DNA of 9,500 nt from Acidobacteriota bacterium (GTDB lineage: Bacteria; Acidobacteriota; Terriglobia; UBA7540): contig JAJYJL010000208.1 of the NCBI GenBank assembly GCA_021789565.1, positions 1-9,500 on the forward strand, given 5' to 3'. Positions 1-7,710 of this stretch are shown here, piece by piece. A program made the position numbers and the translations under genes. The notes under the pieces were generated by a model. That model made no database searches, was not told where the DNA came from, and was given only the letters and a program-made list of their open reading frames with translations. Every line of letters begins with the position of its first letter. The first letter of the stretch is position 1.

Positions 1-181
1 TCGCGGAAAGGCCCATCGCTACGGCGCCCGAGCGGTCCATCGCGGCCTTGTCCACGAGGGTTACCTTAAGGCCGTTCTGTTTGGCCCAGTGGGCCGCTTC
101 TACGGCGGCGCCGCAGGCGGCCATTCCACCTCCAAGAATAAGCAGGTCCGTATCGACAACAACGGTCTCGAAATTAGCCAT
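1..181 (-). CDS. aprA: Adenylylsulfate (APS) reductase alpha subunit, N-terminal 60 residues, cut by window edge
   Basis: The reverse strand encodes a protein start with an FAD-binding dinucleotide fold: a short beta strand, then GGGMAACGAAVEAA at residues 17-30, then KVTLVDKAAMDRSGAVAMG at 39-57. This pattern is characteristic of AprA, the flavin subunit that interconverts APS with sulfite and AMP in the cytoplasm of sulfate reducers and sulfur oxidisers. Related fumarate reductase/succinate dehydrogenase flavoproteins share the fold, but the residues around it and the preceding aprB make AprA clear. The ATG at 179-181 lies 6 bases after a perfect AAGGAGG (188-194) and overlaps the aprB stop by 8 bp, so translation is probably coupled. 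The FAD histidine, substrate pocket and C-terminus lie outside the window. The direction of the pathway, reductive or oxidative, cannot be decided from this fragment. Confidence 0.93.
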   Translation of the reverse strand, partial: MANFETVVVDTDLLILGGGMAACGAAVEAAHWAKQNGLKVTLVDKAAMDRSGAVAMGLSA

Positions 182-635
182 GGAGCGCCTCCTTGCTGCC
201 CAGAGTAAAAACCGCAGGCAACCCAAGAGATTCCGGTTCTGTAAACAAAGCGGGGCTATCCAGACCGTCGATACTGCTCTTGAAACCACCGTCGGGGATC
301 GCGGAACCTTCCGCTGTGGTCCGAATCGGGAACTTGAATCGTTTGATGGTTCCGTTGCGAAATTTGACGGTCCACATGATGGAATCCGTCGAACGCATCG
401 GTGTCGCCGAAGCTCCGAGGGGGACGAAATCGGCGTAACTGCGAACTTCAATGGCCTGCGTCGGGCAAATCTTGACGCAGTTGTAGCATTCCCAGCACAT
501 TGAAACATCCCGGTTGTAGGCTTTCATCTTGTCCTTGTCCAAAGCCATCAAGTCGTTTGGACAAATGTACTGACACGCTGTCCTGTCCAGCGCTTTACAC
601 CCATCACATTTGTCAGGATTTACGTAGCTCGGCAT
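174..635 (-). CDS. aprB: Adenylylsulfate (APS) reductase beta subunit, iron-sulfur protein
   Basis: This 153-residue cytoplasmic protein is the electron-transfer subunit that passes electrons to the AprA flavin. Two ferredoxin-like [4Fe-4S] motifs are visible: C10-x2-C13-x7-C21-x3-C25-P and C47-x2-C50-x2-C53-x3-C57-P, the second with Trp48 just after Cys47 as is usual for AprB. Behind them come a beta-rich stretch (about residues 86-107) and a C-terminal tail (about 108-153) of the type that wraps AprA in known structures. Length is normal for the family. The same frame stays open upstream to 1034, but the ATG at 633-635 follows AAGGAGG at 640-646 and begins the conserved MPSYVNPDKCDGC sequence, so it is the true start. 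The order aprB-aprA is the usual one. The last codons, AAG GAG GCG, also form the aprA ribosome binding site. Confidence 0.95.
   Translation of the reverse strand: MPSYVNPDKCDGCKALDRTACQYICPNDLMALDKDKMKAYNRDVSMCWECYNCVKICPTQAIEVRSYADFVPLGASATPMRSTDSIMWTVKFRNGTIKRFKFPIRTTAEGSAIPDGGFKSSIDGLDSPALFTEPESLGLPAVFTLGSKEALHG
188..194 (-). promoter_or_regulatory. Shine-Dalgarno of aprA inside the aprB 3' end
   Basis: AAGGAGG on the minus strand, 6 bases before the aprA ATG. It is formed by the Lys-Glu-Ala codons near the end of aprB, which ties aprA initiation to ribosomes finishing aprB. Confidence 0.8.
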
Positions 636-639
636 GGAG

Positions 640-646
640 CCTCCTT
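640..646 (-). promoter_or_regulatory. Shine-Dalgarno of aprB, decides the start
   Basis: AAGGAGG on the minus strand, 4 bases before the ATG at 633-635. A second copy of the same CGAAGGAGG nonamer lies 16 bp further upstream (656-664), where it is half of a small inverted repeat (656-668) and has no start codon at a useful distance. Confidence 0.8.
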
Positions 647-750
647 CGCGTTGGCCCTCCTTCGGAGGAATAGTTCGTACTCTAGACAGGACAGGGGGGC
701 ATTTGGTTGCCTGCAATTTTTTTCGCGTCTCTCCGCAGATTAAATTGTCC

Positions 751-774
751 GTCGCAGGCCTTCGCACCTGCGGC
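751..774. repeat. GC-rich inverted repeat (hairpin) in the apr-feo intergenic region
   Basis: GTCGCAGG at 751-758 can pair with CCTGCGGC at 767-774 (8 pairs, one of them a G-U wobble on the plus strand) around an 8-base loop. It could be part of a leader or an operator. No T run follows on either strand, so it is not a standard intrinsic terminator. Confidence 0.4.
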
Positions 775-872
775 GCGCACCGGTGGAACCGGCTATTACT
801 GTGTTTCCCAGCTTTCACATGCGAATTGCTTGCAAGAAGGTTCGTACTGAGAGTATGTTGGGATGTAAAGTT

Positions 873-1175
873 ATGTTCTGGACACCACTCCGGCTCGCAA
901 AGACCAGCGGTAGAGACAAAGTTAAACGCACTGACGAACCTTCCACTCCAACTCTCGATCGGATCAGGGCTGGCCAAGAGGTCAAGGTGGTACAAATCGT
1001 TGCCGGCCAATCCGCCACGCAGCAACTGGCCCAACTCGGCATCTGCGCGGGGACTAGGCTCAAAGTTCGGCGCAGCGCGCCAATGGGAGGTCCCGTCCTG
1101 GTAGATTCCGGAGAAAGCATGGTGGCAATTGGACGCGGCATGGCGCGCAAGGTGAGCGTGCTAATCCTGAGATGA
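873..1175 (+). CDS. feoA: Ferrous iron transport protein A (FeoA-domain protein)
   Basis: The C-terminal 75 residues form an SH3-like FeoA domain: LDRIRAGQEVKVVQI, then QQLAQLGICAGTRLKVRRSAP, then GPVLVDSGESMVAIGRGMARKV. The LGI-x-G-x-x-L-x-V core and the final V-x-V strand are typical. FeoA is a small cytoplasmic protein that assists the FeoB Fe(II) transporter. The start is uncertain. The frame is open from a GTG at 783, with ATGs at 819, 855 and 873; none has a strong ribosome binding site. I chose 873 because it gives 100 residues, closest to the family's usual 75-90, though about 28 residues still precede the domain. The stop overlaps the feoB start (ATGA), which indicates one transcript and coupled translation. 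Confidence 0.82.
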   Translation: MFWTPLRLAKTSGRDKVKRTDEPSTPTLDRIRAGQEVKVVQIVAGQSATQQLAQLGICAGTRLKVRRSAPMGGPVLVDSGESMVAIGRGMARKVSVLILR

Positions 1176-3088
1176 AGATCGCGCTGGTCGGCCAGCCCAA
1201 TTGCGGCAAGAGTACGATCTTTAATTCAGTGGCTGGGTATCGGGCCGCGACGGGTAACTTCCCCGGAACAACCGTACGGCTCGCCTGGAGCACCGTGCGC
1301 CTCGACGGCGTCGTCGCCGAACTGGTGGATGTGCCGGGAATCTATTCCCTCACTTCAAACAACCCTGCTGAAAACGCGGCCAAGAAGTTTCTCCTCAATG
1401 AAAACATCAGCCTGATCATCAACGTGCTCGACGCGTCCCTGTTGAGCCGGAGCCTCGAGCTGACGCTCGAACTGCGCGAGATGGGCATCCCAATGATTGT
1501 GTGCCTGAACATGATGGATGAGGCCGAGCGCAGGGGTGTCAGGATTTCTTCCCAGGAACTCTCTGCCCTGCTCAAGTTGCCGGTCATCGAAACCATCGGC
1601 TACCGCGGCGTGGGCGTCAGAGAACTTTTCCGGCAGGGAACACGCCAGATCAACCAGCCGCTCAGTCCGGCTGAGTTCATCCGGTGGCATCGTGACGTTG
1701 AAACATCCCTCGAGCAAATGCAAGGCGTGATTGAATCCAACTCGCACACGCACCGGCTCCCCAGCAGGTTTCTCGCCATCAAGCTGCTTGAAAACGACGA
1801 CGATATTTTCCGCGAAACCGGGCCGGAGGCGAGCGATATTGCTGCCCGATTGCGCGCGCAGATCGAAACGACGCGGGGGCGACCGGCTGAATCCGTCATC
1901 ATGTCGGAGCGCCACGATCGGGCCATGCGGCTGTTCGAACAGACGGCCACCGTCACGCGACCTCGCCGGGACCCGCGCGCAACTTTGGACAGCCTGCTCA
2001 CCCACCCAGTGTGGGGATATGTCTTCCTGGCCGCCATCCTTGTGGGATTTTTCTGGGCGGTCTTTGGCTTTGGCTCGATGCTTGAGAATGCAATTTCCGG
2101 AAGGCTCGACCTGTTGACCACTTACCTCCTTGCGCAAGTTCCAAAAGGCGGCTTGGAGCACGCCCTCATAGCAAGCCTGATGGACGGGGTCCTGGGCGGC
2201 GCAGGGATCGTTCTTCCCTACCTGGTTCCGTTCCTGTTCGGCCTGGCATTTCTGGAAGACGTCGGCTACCTGCCTCGCGTGGCTTACCTGATGGACGGGT
2301 TACTCCACCGGATCGGCCTGCACGGCACCTCGATGCTGCCTATCATTCTGGGCTACGGCTGCAGCGTCCCGGCGTGCATGGCCACGCGCATCCTTCCCTC
2401 AAGGCGCGACCGTTTTCTTGCTTCCGTGCTGGCCACGCTTGTGCCGTGCTCGGCGCGTTCAACCGTCATCTTTGCCCTGGTTGCCTTCTACATGGGTCCG
2501 ATGTGGGCGCTGGGAATTTTTTGCTTCAATGCGCTGGTGGTGATTTTTTCCGGGTGGCTGCTCGCCAGGGTCTGGCCGGAAATAAGCGCCGGCATGATCC
2601 TCGAGGTGCCTCGCTACCAATGGCCGGCGTTTCGCGTGCTAGCTCGCAAGGTCTGGCTGCGCCTCCGGGAGTTTGTTGTATCGAGTTGGCCCTTGCTGAT
2701 CGCCGGCAGCCTGGTGCTGGGTCTGGGTGCTTACTGGAATTTCGATCACTATGCCAATGTGGCGCTCAGCCCGCTGACCTTGACCTTGGGCTTGCCGGTG
2801 GTGCTAGGAACAACCCTGGTGTTTGGCGTGCTGCGGAAAGAACTTGCCCTCATCATGCTGGCGCAGGCCCTCGGCACAACATCCGTAGCAACGGTGCTAA
2901 CGGCAACGCAGATCGTTGTTTTTACCATCTTCATTACCTTCTACATTCCCTGCCTTGCTACGCTGGTCGCGCTGATAAAAGAGATTGTCAAGAAAATGAC
3001 GGCCCTCGCAGCGGCGTACACCTTCATCCTCGCGACGCTCATGGGCGTCGCGGCTCGGCTGGTTCTCCCACTAATATTGGGACGGTAA
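1172..3088 (+). CDS. feoB: Ferrous iron transporter FeoB, GTPase-coupled inner-membrane permease
   Basis: This 638-residue protein has the FeoB plan. The N-terminal G domain shows G1 GQPNCGKS (7-14), G2 PGTT (31-34), G3 DVPG (53-56) and G4 NMMD (113-116), followed by a helical GDI-like region to about 265. The membrane part carries the two Gate regions: GYGCSVPACMATR (394-406) with LVPCSAR (423-429), and VLRKE (553-557) with YIPCLATL (591-598). It moves Fe(II) into the cytoplasm. It is shorter than the roughly 770-residue E. coli protein but within the range of compact FeoBs that lack long cytoplasmic loops and a FeoC-binding tail. The usual G5 Ser-Ala is replaced by TIGYRGVG (141-148). The ATG overlaps the feoA stop by 4 bp and lacks its own good ribosome binding site, so it is probably coupled. 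No feoC is seen downstream. Confidence 0.95.
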   Translation: MKIALVGQPNCGKSTIFNSVAGYRAATGNFPGTTVRLAWSTVRLDGVVAELVDVPGIYSLTSNNPAENAAKKFLLNENISLIINVLDASLLSRSLELTLELREMGIPMIVCLNMMDEAERRGVRISSQELSALLKLPVIETIGYRGVGVRELFRQGTRQINQPLSPAEFIRWHRDVETSLEQMQGVIESNSHTHRLPSRFLAIKLLENDDDIFRETGPEASDIAARLRAQIETTRGRPAESVIMSERHDRAMRLFEQTATVTRPRRDPRATLDSLLTHPVWGYVFLAAILVGFFWAVFGFGSMLENAISGRLDLLTTYLLAQVPKGGLEHALIASLMDGVLGGAGIVLPYLVPFLFGLAFLEDVGYLPRVAYLMDGLLHRIGLHGTSMLPIILGYGCSVPACMATRILPSRRDRFLASVLATLVPCSARSTVIFALVAFYMGPMWALGIFCFNALVVIFSGWLLARVWPEISAGMILEVPRYQWPAFRVLARKVWLRLREFVVSSWPLLIAGSLVLGLGAYWNFDHYANVALSPLTLTLGLPVVLGTTLVFGVLRKELALIMLAQALGTTSVATVLTATQIVVFTIFITFYIPCLATLVALIKEIVKKMTALAAAYTFILATLMGVAARLVLPLILGR

Positions 3089-3130
3089 GTTTTAGGGCAG
3101 AAGCGTTCGAAGCAGGCCTTGCTTAGCCTG

Positions 3131-3775
3131 TCAGGGATTGACGATCCCGGTGCGGATGGCATAGTGGACCAGATCGGCAAAAGAAGGGAGATTCAGTTTA
3201 TGCATGATGTTGGCGCGATGAGCCTCGACGGTCTTCACACTGATGTTCAGCGCTGAAGCCACTTCTTTATTGCTCTTTCCTTTAGCAAGAAGCTGGACAA
3301 TTTCCCGCTCCCTCGGTGTCAGCCGATCGCTGGGTTCGGCCTCGGCAGAGGGATGCAGAAAACCCTCCACGGCCACGCCTGACGCCCCGGGGGAAAGGTA
3401 TCTCTTGTGATCGAGAAGCGCATTTATGGCGTCGACCATGTCGCACATGGCGTCGGACTTCAGCACGTAGCCGTGCACGCCAGCCTCCAGCACGTCGCGC
3501 AGCAGTTGTTCCGAGTCATGCATGGTCAGAATCACGATCTCCGTTTGCGGCAGAGCCTTCAGGATCTGCCGGGCAGCCTCAGCGCCGCTCAACTCCGGCA
3601 TGCTGTGATCAAGAACCACGATGTCCGGCTTCAATTGCCGGGTCTTTTCCACGGCCTCCCGACCGGACTCTGCTTCCCCGCAAATATTCCAGCCCGGTTG
3701 GGTTTCAAGGAGCCGGCGAAGCCCGTGACGGACGATTTCGTGGTCGTCCGCCAGCAGGATTCGGACATTTTTCAT
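3131..3775 (-). CDS. NarL/FixJ-family response regulator (receiver + LuxR-type HTH)
   Basis: A 214-residue cytoplasmic transcription regulator. The receiver domain (about 1-120) has the acidic pair D10-D11, the phospho-acceptor D56 in VVLDHSMPELSG, switch residue T84 and K106 in GYVLKSD. After a linker (about 121-150) comes a GerE/LuxR helix-turn-helix at about 151-212, with LTPREREIVQLLAKGKSNKEV and the recognition helix in SVKTVEAHRANIMHKL. All catalytic residues are present. It is translated directly after the histidine kinase: the kinase stop and this start share one base (TGATG), and AAGGAGG at 3783-3789 lies 7 bases before the ATG, inside the kinase's last codons. HisKA_3-type kinases normally signal to exactly this class of regulator, so the two form a cognate pair. 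Target genes cannot be read from the window. It converges on feoB with only 42 bp between. Confidence 0.95.
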   Translation of the reverse strand: MKNVRILLADDHEIVRHGLRRLLETQPGWNICGEAESGREAVEKTRQLKPDIVVLDHSMPELSGAEAARQILKALPQTEIVILTMHDSEQLLRDVLEAGVHGYVLKSDAMCDMVDAINALLDHKRYLSPGASGVAVEGFLHPSAEAEPSDRLTPREREIVQLLAKGKSNKEVASALNISVKTVEAHRANIMHKLNLPSFADLVHYAIRTGIVNP

Positions 3776-6700
3776 CAGGCGGCCTCCTTGATTTCAAGCG
3801 GCAGGATTACCCGAACCACTGTGCCGTGTGAGTCCGATTCAATTTCCAGCCTCCCGCCCAGTTCCCGCATGCGCTCCCTGATCCCCGCGATTCCCACGCC
3901 AATCCTTTCGTCGTTTCCATCGAGTCCGTTGGTTCCCGGAGAAATTCCATGCCCTTCGTCGGCGATCTCCAGCAGAAGGCCTCCCGATTTCTGGTGCAGG
4001 GAAATCTTAGCCCACGCACTCCCGGAGTGCCGGTGAACGTTCGTCAGGCACTCCTGCACAACCCGGAACAGGGCCGTTTCCATGTGCCGCGGGAGCCGGG
4101 GCAGATCGAGCGGAGCATCCAGGTCAACGTTGATTCCGCTTCTTTGCGAGAAACCATGGACATACCACCGCAAGGCAGCGCACAGGCCAAATTCATCCAG
4201 CACCGGAGGATGAAGCAAGTAAGAAAAGTTGCGAATTTCTGACAGCGCCCGCTTCACCAGATCGATGCTCTCTCTGACAACGGACCGAACCTTGGGATCC
4301 ATTTCACAGGAAGGCTGATTCATCCAGGAAAGGTTCATGGACAAAGCGGAAAGGTACTGCCCCGTGCTGTCGTGAAGATCGCGCGCGATGCGGCGCCGCT
4401 CATCATCCTGCGCATGAAGCAACTGCGAGGAAAGCCGTCGAAGCACCTCTTCAGCCTTCTTATGCTCCGTGACATCTCGCAAGGTTCCCTCGTAATACAA
4501 CACTTTCCCGTCGTCGTCACAGACCGCATAGGCACTCCCCATCACCCAGATCAACGTTCCATCCTTGCGCCGCATCTGCGCTTCAAATTCGGAAATAGCC
4601 CCTTGCTGCCGGAGCAGAGGAATGAATCCGCTCGGGTGCCGGGGCTCAATATACAAGCGTTGTTCCAGGTTTCGAACTTCTTCCATGAATTTCTGCGTTG
4701 TGCTATAGCCCAGGGTTCGGGCCATAGCGGGATTGGCCGTCAGGAGACTCCCGTCTTCCCGCACCTGGAAGATGCCTTCCATCGCGTTTTCAAAAATGCT
4801 GTGATACTTGCGCTCAGCTTCCTCAAGGCACTGCTCGGCCTGCTTGCGCTCGGTTATGTCCGCAAAAACGATGGCGAAATGTCCCGGACGAGGCCGAAAA
4901 GATGTTACATCAAAGTACTTCTTGAAAACGTCGGAATAGCTTTCAAAATGGACCGATTCACCGGTGAGAGCAACCTGCCCCAACTTCTCGAACCAGGAAG
5001 GCCGAATTTGAGGGAAGACTTCCGACACCTTTTCCTCAGCGACAGATTCCTTCGCATAGCCGGTGATTCGTTCAAAAGCTGGGTTTACATCCACAAACCA
5101 CGCATCACACGGGATCCCTTGCGCGTTGCAGATAACCTGGAGAAGAGCACACCCCACATTCATCTCATTGAACAACTGCCGGTAACGCTCCTCACTTTCA
5201 AGCAGAGCCTCACCCGCCAGCCTGCGTTCCGTGATGTCTTCTGAAATTCCTACAATTCGTTCTGTCTGACCACTATGATTTCGAACTGGGAAGGAGCGGT
5301 CACGGACCCAGTGCACCGATCCATCCGGCCACACTACCCGAAATTCGATTTCGAACTGCTGTTGGGGAAGGTCGCCTCCAAGTACCGCCCGAACCCGGCT
5401 GCGGTCCTCAGGATGAATGGCATCCAGCCAACCCATCCCCCGCTCGAAGATTGCTTCTGCCGAACTGCCCCAGACGCTTTCATAGCTCGGGCTTACATAA
5501 AGAACCCTGGTTCGGGTTGGGTCCACCATCCACAGGACCTCGCGGATGTTCTCCGCCATCTCCCGGAACCTTTCCTCGCTTTGGCGCAGAGCCTCCGATG
5601 CCTCGGACCGCTCGGCGCGGGTCCGTAGGGCCTGCACGCCATACGCAAGATCGCCGGCCATTTCCATAAGCAGCTTGATTTCCTCATCGTCAAAAGCGTC
5701 GGGAGCTTCGGCGTAGACACGGAGCACGCCCAAAGGTTGGTCATTAACAATCAGAGGGAGAGCAGCAGTGGAAGCATAACCATGCCTGGCAGCGTCTTCG
5801 CGCCACGGAACAAAACGTTCATCCTTCAGGATGTTCCTGACCACGCAGGGCTTGCGTGTGCGAATGGCCGTACCCGTAGGCCCGTGTCCCAACTCCTCGT
5901 CAGCCCAGGTGATTTTCACCGATGCAAGGTAGCCCTCATCGGCGCCAGAGACAGCAACCGGCCGCACGGTTCTTGCCTGGTCCCATTCGGCATACCCCGC
6001 CCAGGCCATCCGATAACCACCTTGATCAACCAAGATATCGCAGACCTTCTGCAGAAGTTCCTGCTCGGCTGTCGACCGGACCATCGCCAAGTTGCATTCG
6101 CTCAGAGTCCGGATCGCCCGATTGAACCTGCGCAAATCTTGCTCGGTCCGCCCGCGTTCAATGGCTGCCGCCAGAATATTAGCCACAGCTTCAAGGAAGT
6201 TGACGTCGTCTCTGGTGAAACTTCGGGATCGGCTTGTGTGGGCGCCCAGAACACCAAAGGGTTGGTCCTTCCCTGGTATGATCACGCTCAATCCGCTTAC
6301 AACGTCATGACCTGCCAGCAAGGGTGAGGGAACAAACCGCCTTTCTTCCGCGAAGTTTCGCACAATCACCGGCCGCTCACTCACCAGCGTGTAGCCCGAC
6401 TGGGACTCGGGTCCCGCGTCAACTATCGCCTGACCCACAAGTCCCGCTTTCCACCCCACGCCCGCCCTCAGGATCAGCGCCTTGCGGTCCGGCAGCAATT
6501 CCTGCACTTTGCTGTACTCAACGTTGAGGGTTCGTGCTACAAGCACCACCGCCTCGTCCAGGAGCGCGGGCAGGCCGGTCCCTCGCAGAGCCCGATGGCC
6601 GAAATCGGCTATGGCTGCCTGCTGTCGTGCTCGAGTGGCAAGTTCAGCAGCCGCAGCCCGCCGGGCTTGGTCTGCCTCATCCAGTGATTCCGTTGTCCAC

Positions 6701-7530
6701 ATCACAACGAGCACGAACGCCGTCATGGTCATGACGACGAGCAGCGTGAGGCCAACGTATCCGGAGAAGAGACTAATCTTTTGTCCCTGACCCACCATAG
6801 CAGCCAGCACCAGCGGAATGACGACTGCCGCAGGAAGCAGACGGCGGAACGCCGCACCCCCGCTATATTCGCTCTCCAGCAACTTCCGGAACTGGTGATC
6901 GGCACGCACCGTAAGGAGTCCAGCGCCCAGCGCACACAGCGCCAGTGAGCTGCTCGGCGCAATTCCCGTCAGGGTGAACTCCGGATGCAGGATACAGTCG
7001 AACAGGCCAAGCATGCCATCAAGAACCACTGCGAGGGCAAGTAATTCCGAAAGCTGAAGGCCAGACCTCTTCCTCCAATTTAACGAGAGAAACCCGCAAC
7101 CCAGGAATGCAAGGCTCAACGCACCAATAGGAGTCATACGGCCCGCGGCCAATCCCACGATCGGCTCTTGCACATCGTGGAAGAACAGTTGATCGACGCC
7201 CAGATTGAGACTGAACAGATATTCAGAGAGCGTCAGCACGCCGCATGCGACAACTACGCCAGCACATGCCTGTCCCAGGCGCCGCCAGACTCGAGAGGAC
7301 GAACGGTCGCTCCCCTCCTGAAGGAGCCAGAGCGCAAGACCCGCAAAAATGTAGGCCACTGCGGAGTTTGGGCGCATCGAAGTCTGTCGGGGAAGCAAAC
7401 TGGTAAGGATCTGAAAATTCAGCGCCCATCCAAAAAGGACGATGGCCCCCAAGAAGACAGCCACAACGCTGGCAATAGCCGGGGCTTTCCGGGTCCACAA
7501 GACAACTCTTGAACAGGCCTCTTCGCTCAT
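3775..7530 (-). CDS. Membrane hybrid-sensor type histidine kinase, GAF-GAF-PAS-PAS-PAS-HisKA_3-HATPase
   Basis: A very large sensor kinase of 1251 residues. Eight hydrophobic segments (about 17-37, 54-71, 85-105, 133-151, 160-181, 189-208, 230-247, 257-278) place the N-terminus in the membrane with little periplasmic sequence. Then come GAF domains (about 312-460 and 472-637), three PAS/PAC units (649-770, 777-895, 902-1024; ends marked by DITERR, DITERK, DVTEHK), a HisKA_3 dimerisation helix with the phospho-accepting His1053 in RRRIARDLHDSTGQ, and an HATPase with N box VQECLTNVHRHS (Asn1164), G1 ADEGHG (Asp1191) and G2 GVGIAG. No receiver domain is attached; the partner regulator follows directly. 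The frame opens at 7659, but the ATG at 7528-7530 has GGAGGGTGG 7 bases upstream and starts just before the first TM helix. The ligand is unknown; cytoplasmic GAF/PAS sensing or a membrane signal are both possible. Confidence 0.93.
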   Translation of the reverse strand: MSEEACSRVVLWTRKAPAIASVVAVFLGAIVLFGWALNFQILTSLLPRQTSMRPNSAVAYIFAGLALWLLQEGSDRSSSRVWRRLGQACAGVVVACGVLTLSEYLFSLNLGVDQLFFHDVQEPIVGLAAGRMTPIGALSLAFLGCGFLSLNWRKRSGLQLSELLALAVVLDGMLGLFDCILHPEFTLTGIAPSSSLALCALGAGLLTVRADHQFRKLLESEYSGGAAFRRLLPAAVVIPLVLAAMVGQGQKISLFSGYVGLTLLVVMTMTAFVLVVMWTTESLDEADQARRAAAAELATRARQQAAIADFGHRALRGTGLPALLDEAVVLVARTLNVEYSKVQELLPDRKALILRAGVGWKAGLVGQAIVDAGPESQSGYTLVSERPVIVRNFAEERRFVPSPLLAGHDVVSGLSVIIPGKDQPFGVLGAHTSRSRSFTRDDVNFLEAVANILAAAIERGRTEQDLRRFNRAIRTLSECNLAMVRSTAEQELLQKVCDILVDQGGYRMAWAGYAEWDQARTVRPVAVSGADEGYLASVKITWADEELGHGPTGTAIRTRKPCVVRNILKDERFVPWREDAARHGYASTAALPLIVNDQPLGVLRVYAEAPDAFDDEEIKLLMEMAGDLAYGVQALRTRAERSEASEALRQSEERFREMAENIREVLWMVDPTRTRVLYVSPSYESVWGSSAEAIFERGMGWLDAIHPEDRSRVRAVLGGDLPQQQFEIEFRVVWPDGSVHWVRDRSFPVRNHSGQTERIVGISEDITERRLAGEALLESEERYRQLFNEMNVGCALLQVICNAQGIPCDAWFVDVNPAFERITGYAKESVAEEKVSEVFPQIRPSWFEKLGQVALTGESVHFESYSDVFKKYFDVTSFRPRPGHFAIVFADITERKQAEQCLEEAERKYHSIFENAMEGIFQVREDGSLLTANPAMARTLGYSTTQKFMEEVRNLEQRLYIEPRHPSGFIPLLRQQGAISEFEAQMRRKDGTLIWVMGSAYAVCDDDGKVLYYEGTLRDVTEHKKAEEVLRRLSSQLLHAQDDERRRIARDLHDSTGQYLSALSMNLSWMNQPSCEMDPKVRSVVRESIDLVKRALSEIRNFSYLLHPPVLDEFGLCAALRWYVHGFSQRSGINVDLDAPLDLPRLPRHMETALFRVVQECLTNVHRHSGSAWAKISLHQKSGGLLLEIADEGHGISPGTNGLDGNDERIGVGIAGIRERMRELGGRLEIESDSHGTVVRVILPLEIKEAA
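3783..3789 (-). promoter_or_regulatory. Shine-Dalgarno of the response regulator inside the kinase 3' end
   Basis: AAGGAGG on the minus strand, 7 bases before the response regulator ATG, formed by the Lys-Glu-Ala codons at the kinase C-terminus. This is the same arrangement as at aprB/aprA. Confidence 0.75.
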
Positions 7531-7537
7531 CGATTTT

Positions 7538-7546
7538 CCACCCTCC
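7538..7546 (-). promoter_or_regulatory. Ribosome binding site choosing the kinase start at 7530
   Basis: GGAGGGTGG on the minus strand, 7 bases before the ATG at 7528-7530. The earlier in-frame ATGs at 7659 and 7644 lack such a site, so they are less likely starts. Confidence 0.65.
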
Positions 7547-7710
7547 GGGCAGAAGGCGAAACTTGCAGGAGGCGAGCAGTTTTCAACCTCGCCAGCTAAG
7601 GTTCCCTCTTCTCCAAGGCGATGATCCTTTTGGAGCTCTCGCATTCCAGAGAAGGGCATCCAGTTCGGGCAGGCAGTATGCCAGAGGGATCTCAGTGTCC
7701 TCTCCTCTTA

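Larger units (their letters stand above)
636..872. other. Divergent aprB / feoA intergenic region
   Basis: No convincing gene lies in these 237 bases. The region must hold the promoters of aprBA (leftward) and feoAB (rightward), but I found no good -35/-10 pair for either and no clear Fur-type palindrome. Visible structures are a 13-bp inverted repeat at 656-668 (CCTCC, TTC, GGAGG), a GC hairpin at 751-774 (GTCGCAGG pairing with CCTGCGGC, one wobble, 8-base loop), and a short T run at 717-723. The open frame running through it leftward to 1034 has no AprB homology before residue M at 635 and is not treated as coding. Confidence 0.6.

Noticed and set aside
830..859. Promoter for feoA from TTGCAA and TATGTT
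   Set aside because: Each hexamer matches only 4 of 6 bases with an 18-base spacer, and the predicted transcript would start almost at the chosen start codon.
636..1034. Minus-strand open frame continuous with aprB, extending it upstream to 1034
   Set aside because: The AprB family begins at the ATG at 633-635, which has a strong ribosome binding site. The extra 133 codons show no AprB-like sequence and run into feoA coding DNA on the other strand.
3089..3130. Terminator between convergent feoB and response regulator
   Set aside because: Only a 5-bp stem (AAGCA 3110-3114, TGCTT 3120-3124) was found with no T run on either strand; too weak to call.
4987..5142. Three cysteines in the second PAS domain of the kinase as a possible Fe-S or redox sensor
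   Set aside because: The spacing C-x5-C-x6-C does not match a known cluster motif, and the GCAL...C segment is common in this PAS subtype without a known cofactor.
4372..5244. Plus-strand open frame of 290 codons opposite the kinase
   Set aside because: It is antisense to conserved PAS and HisKA domains, shows no recognisable family and has no ribosome binding site; it is a by-product of GC-rich coding DNA.
7531..7659. Longer kinase start at 7659
   Set aside because: No ribosome binding site precedes it, whereas the ATG at 7530 has one. The extra 43 residues contain no recognisable domain.
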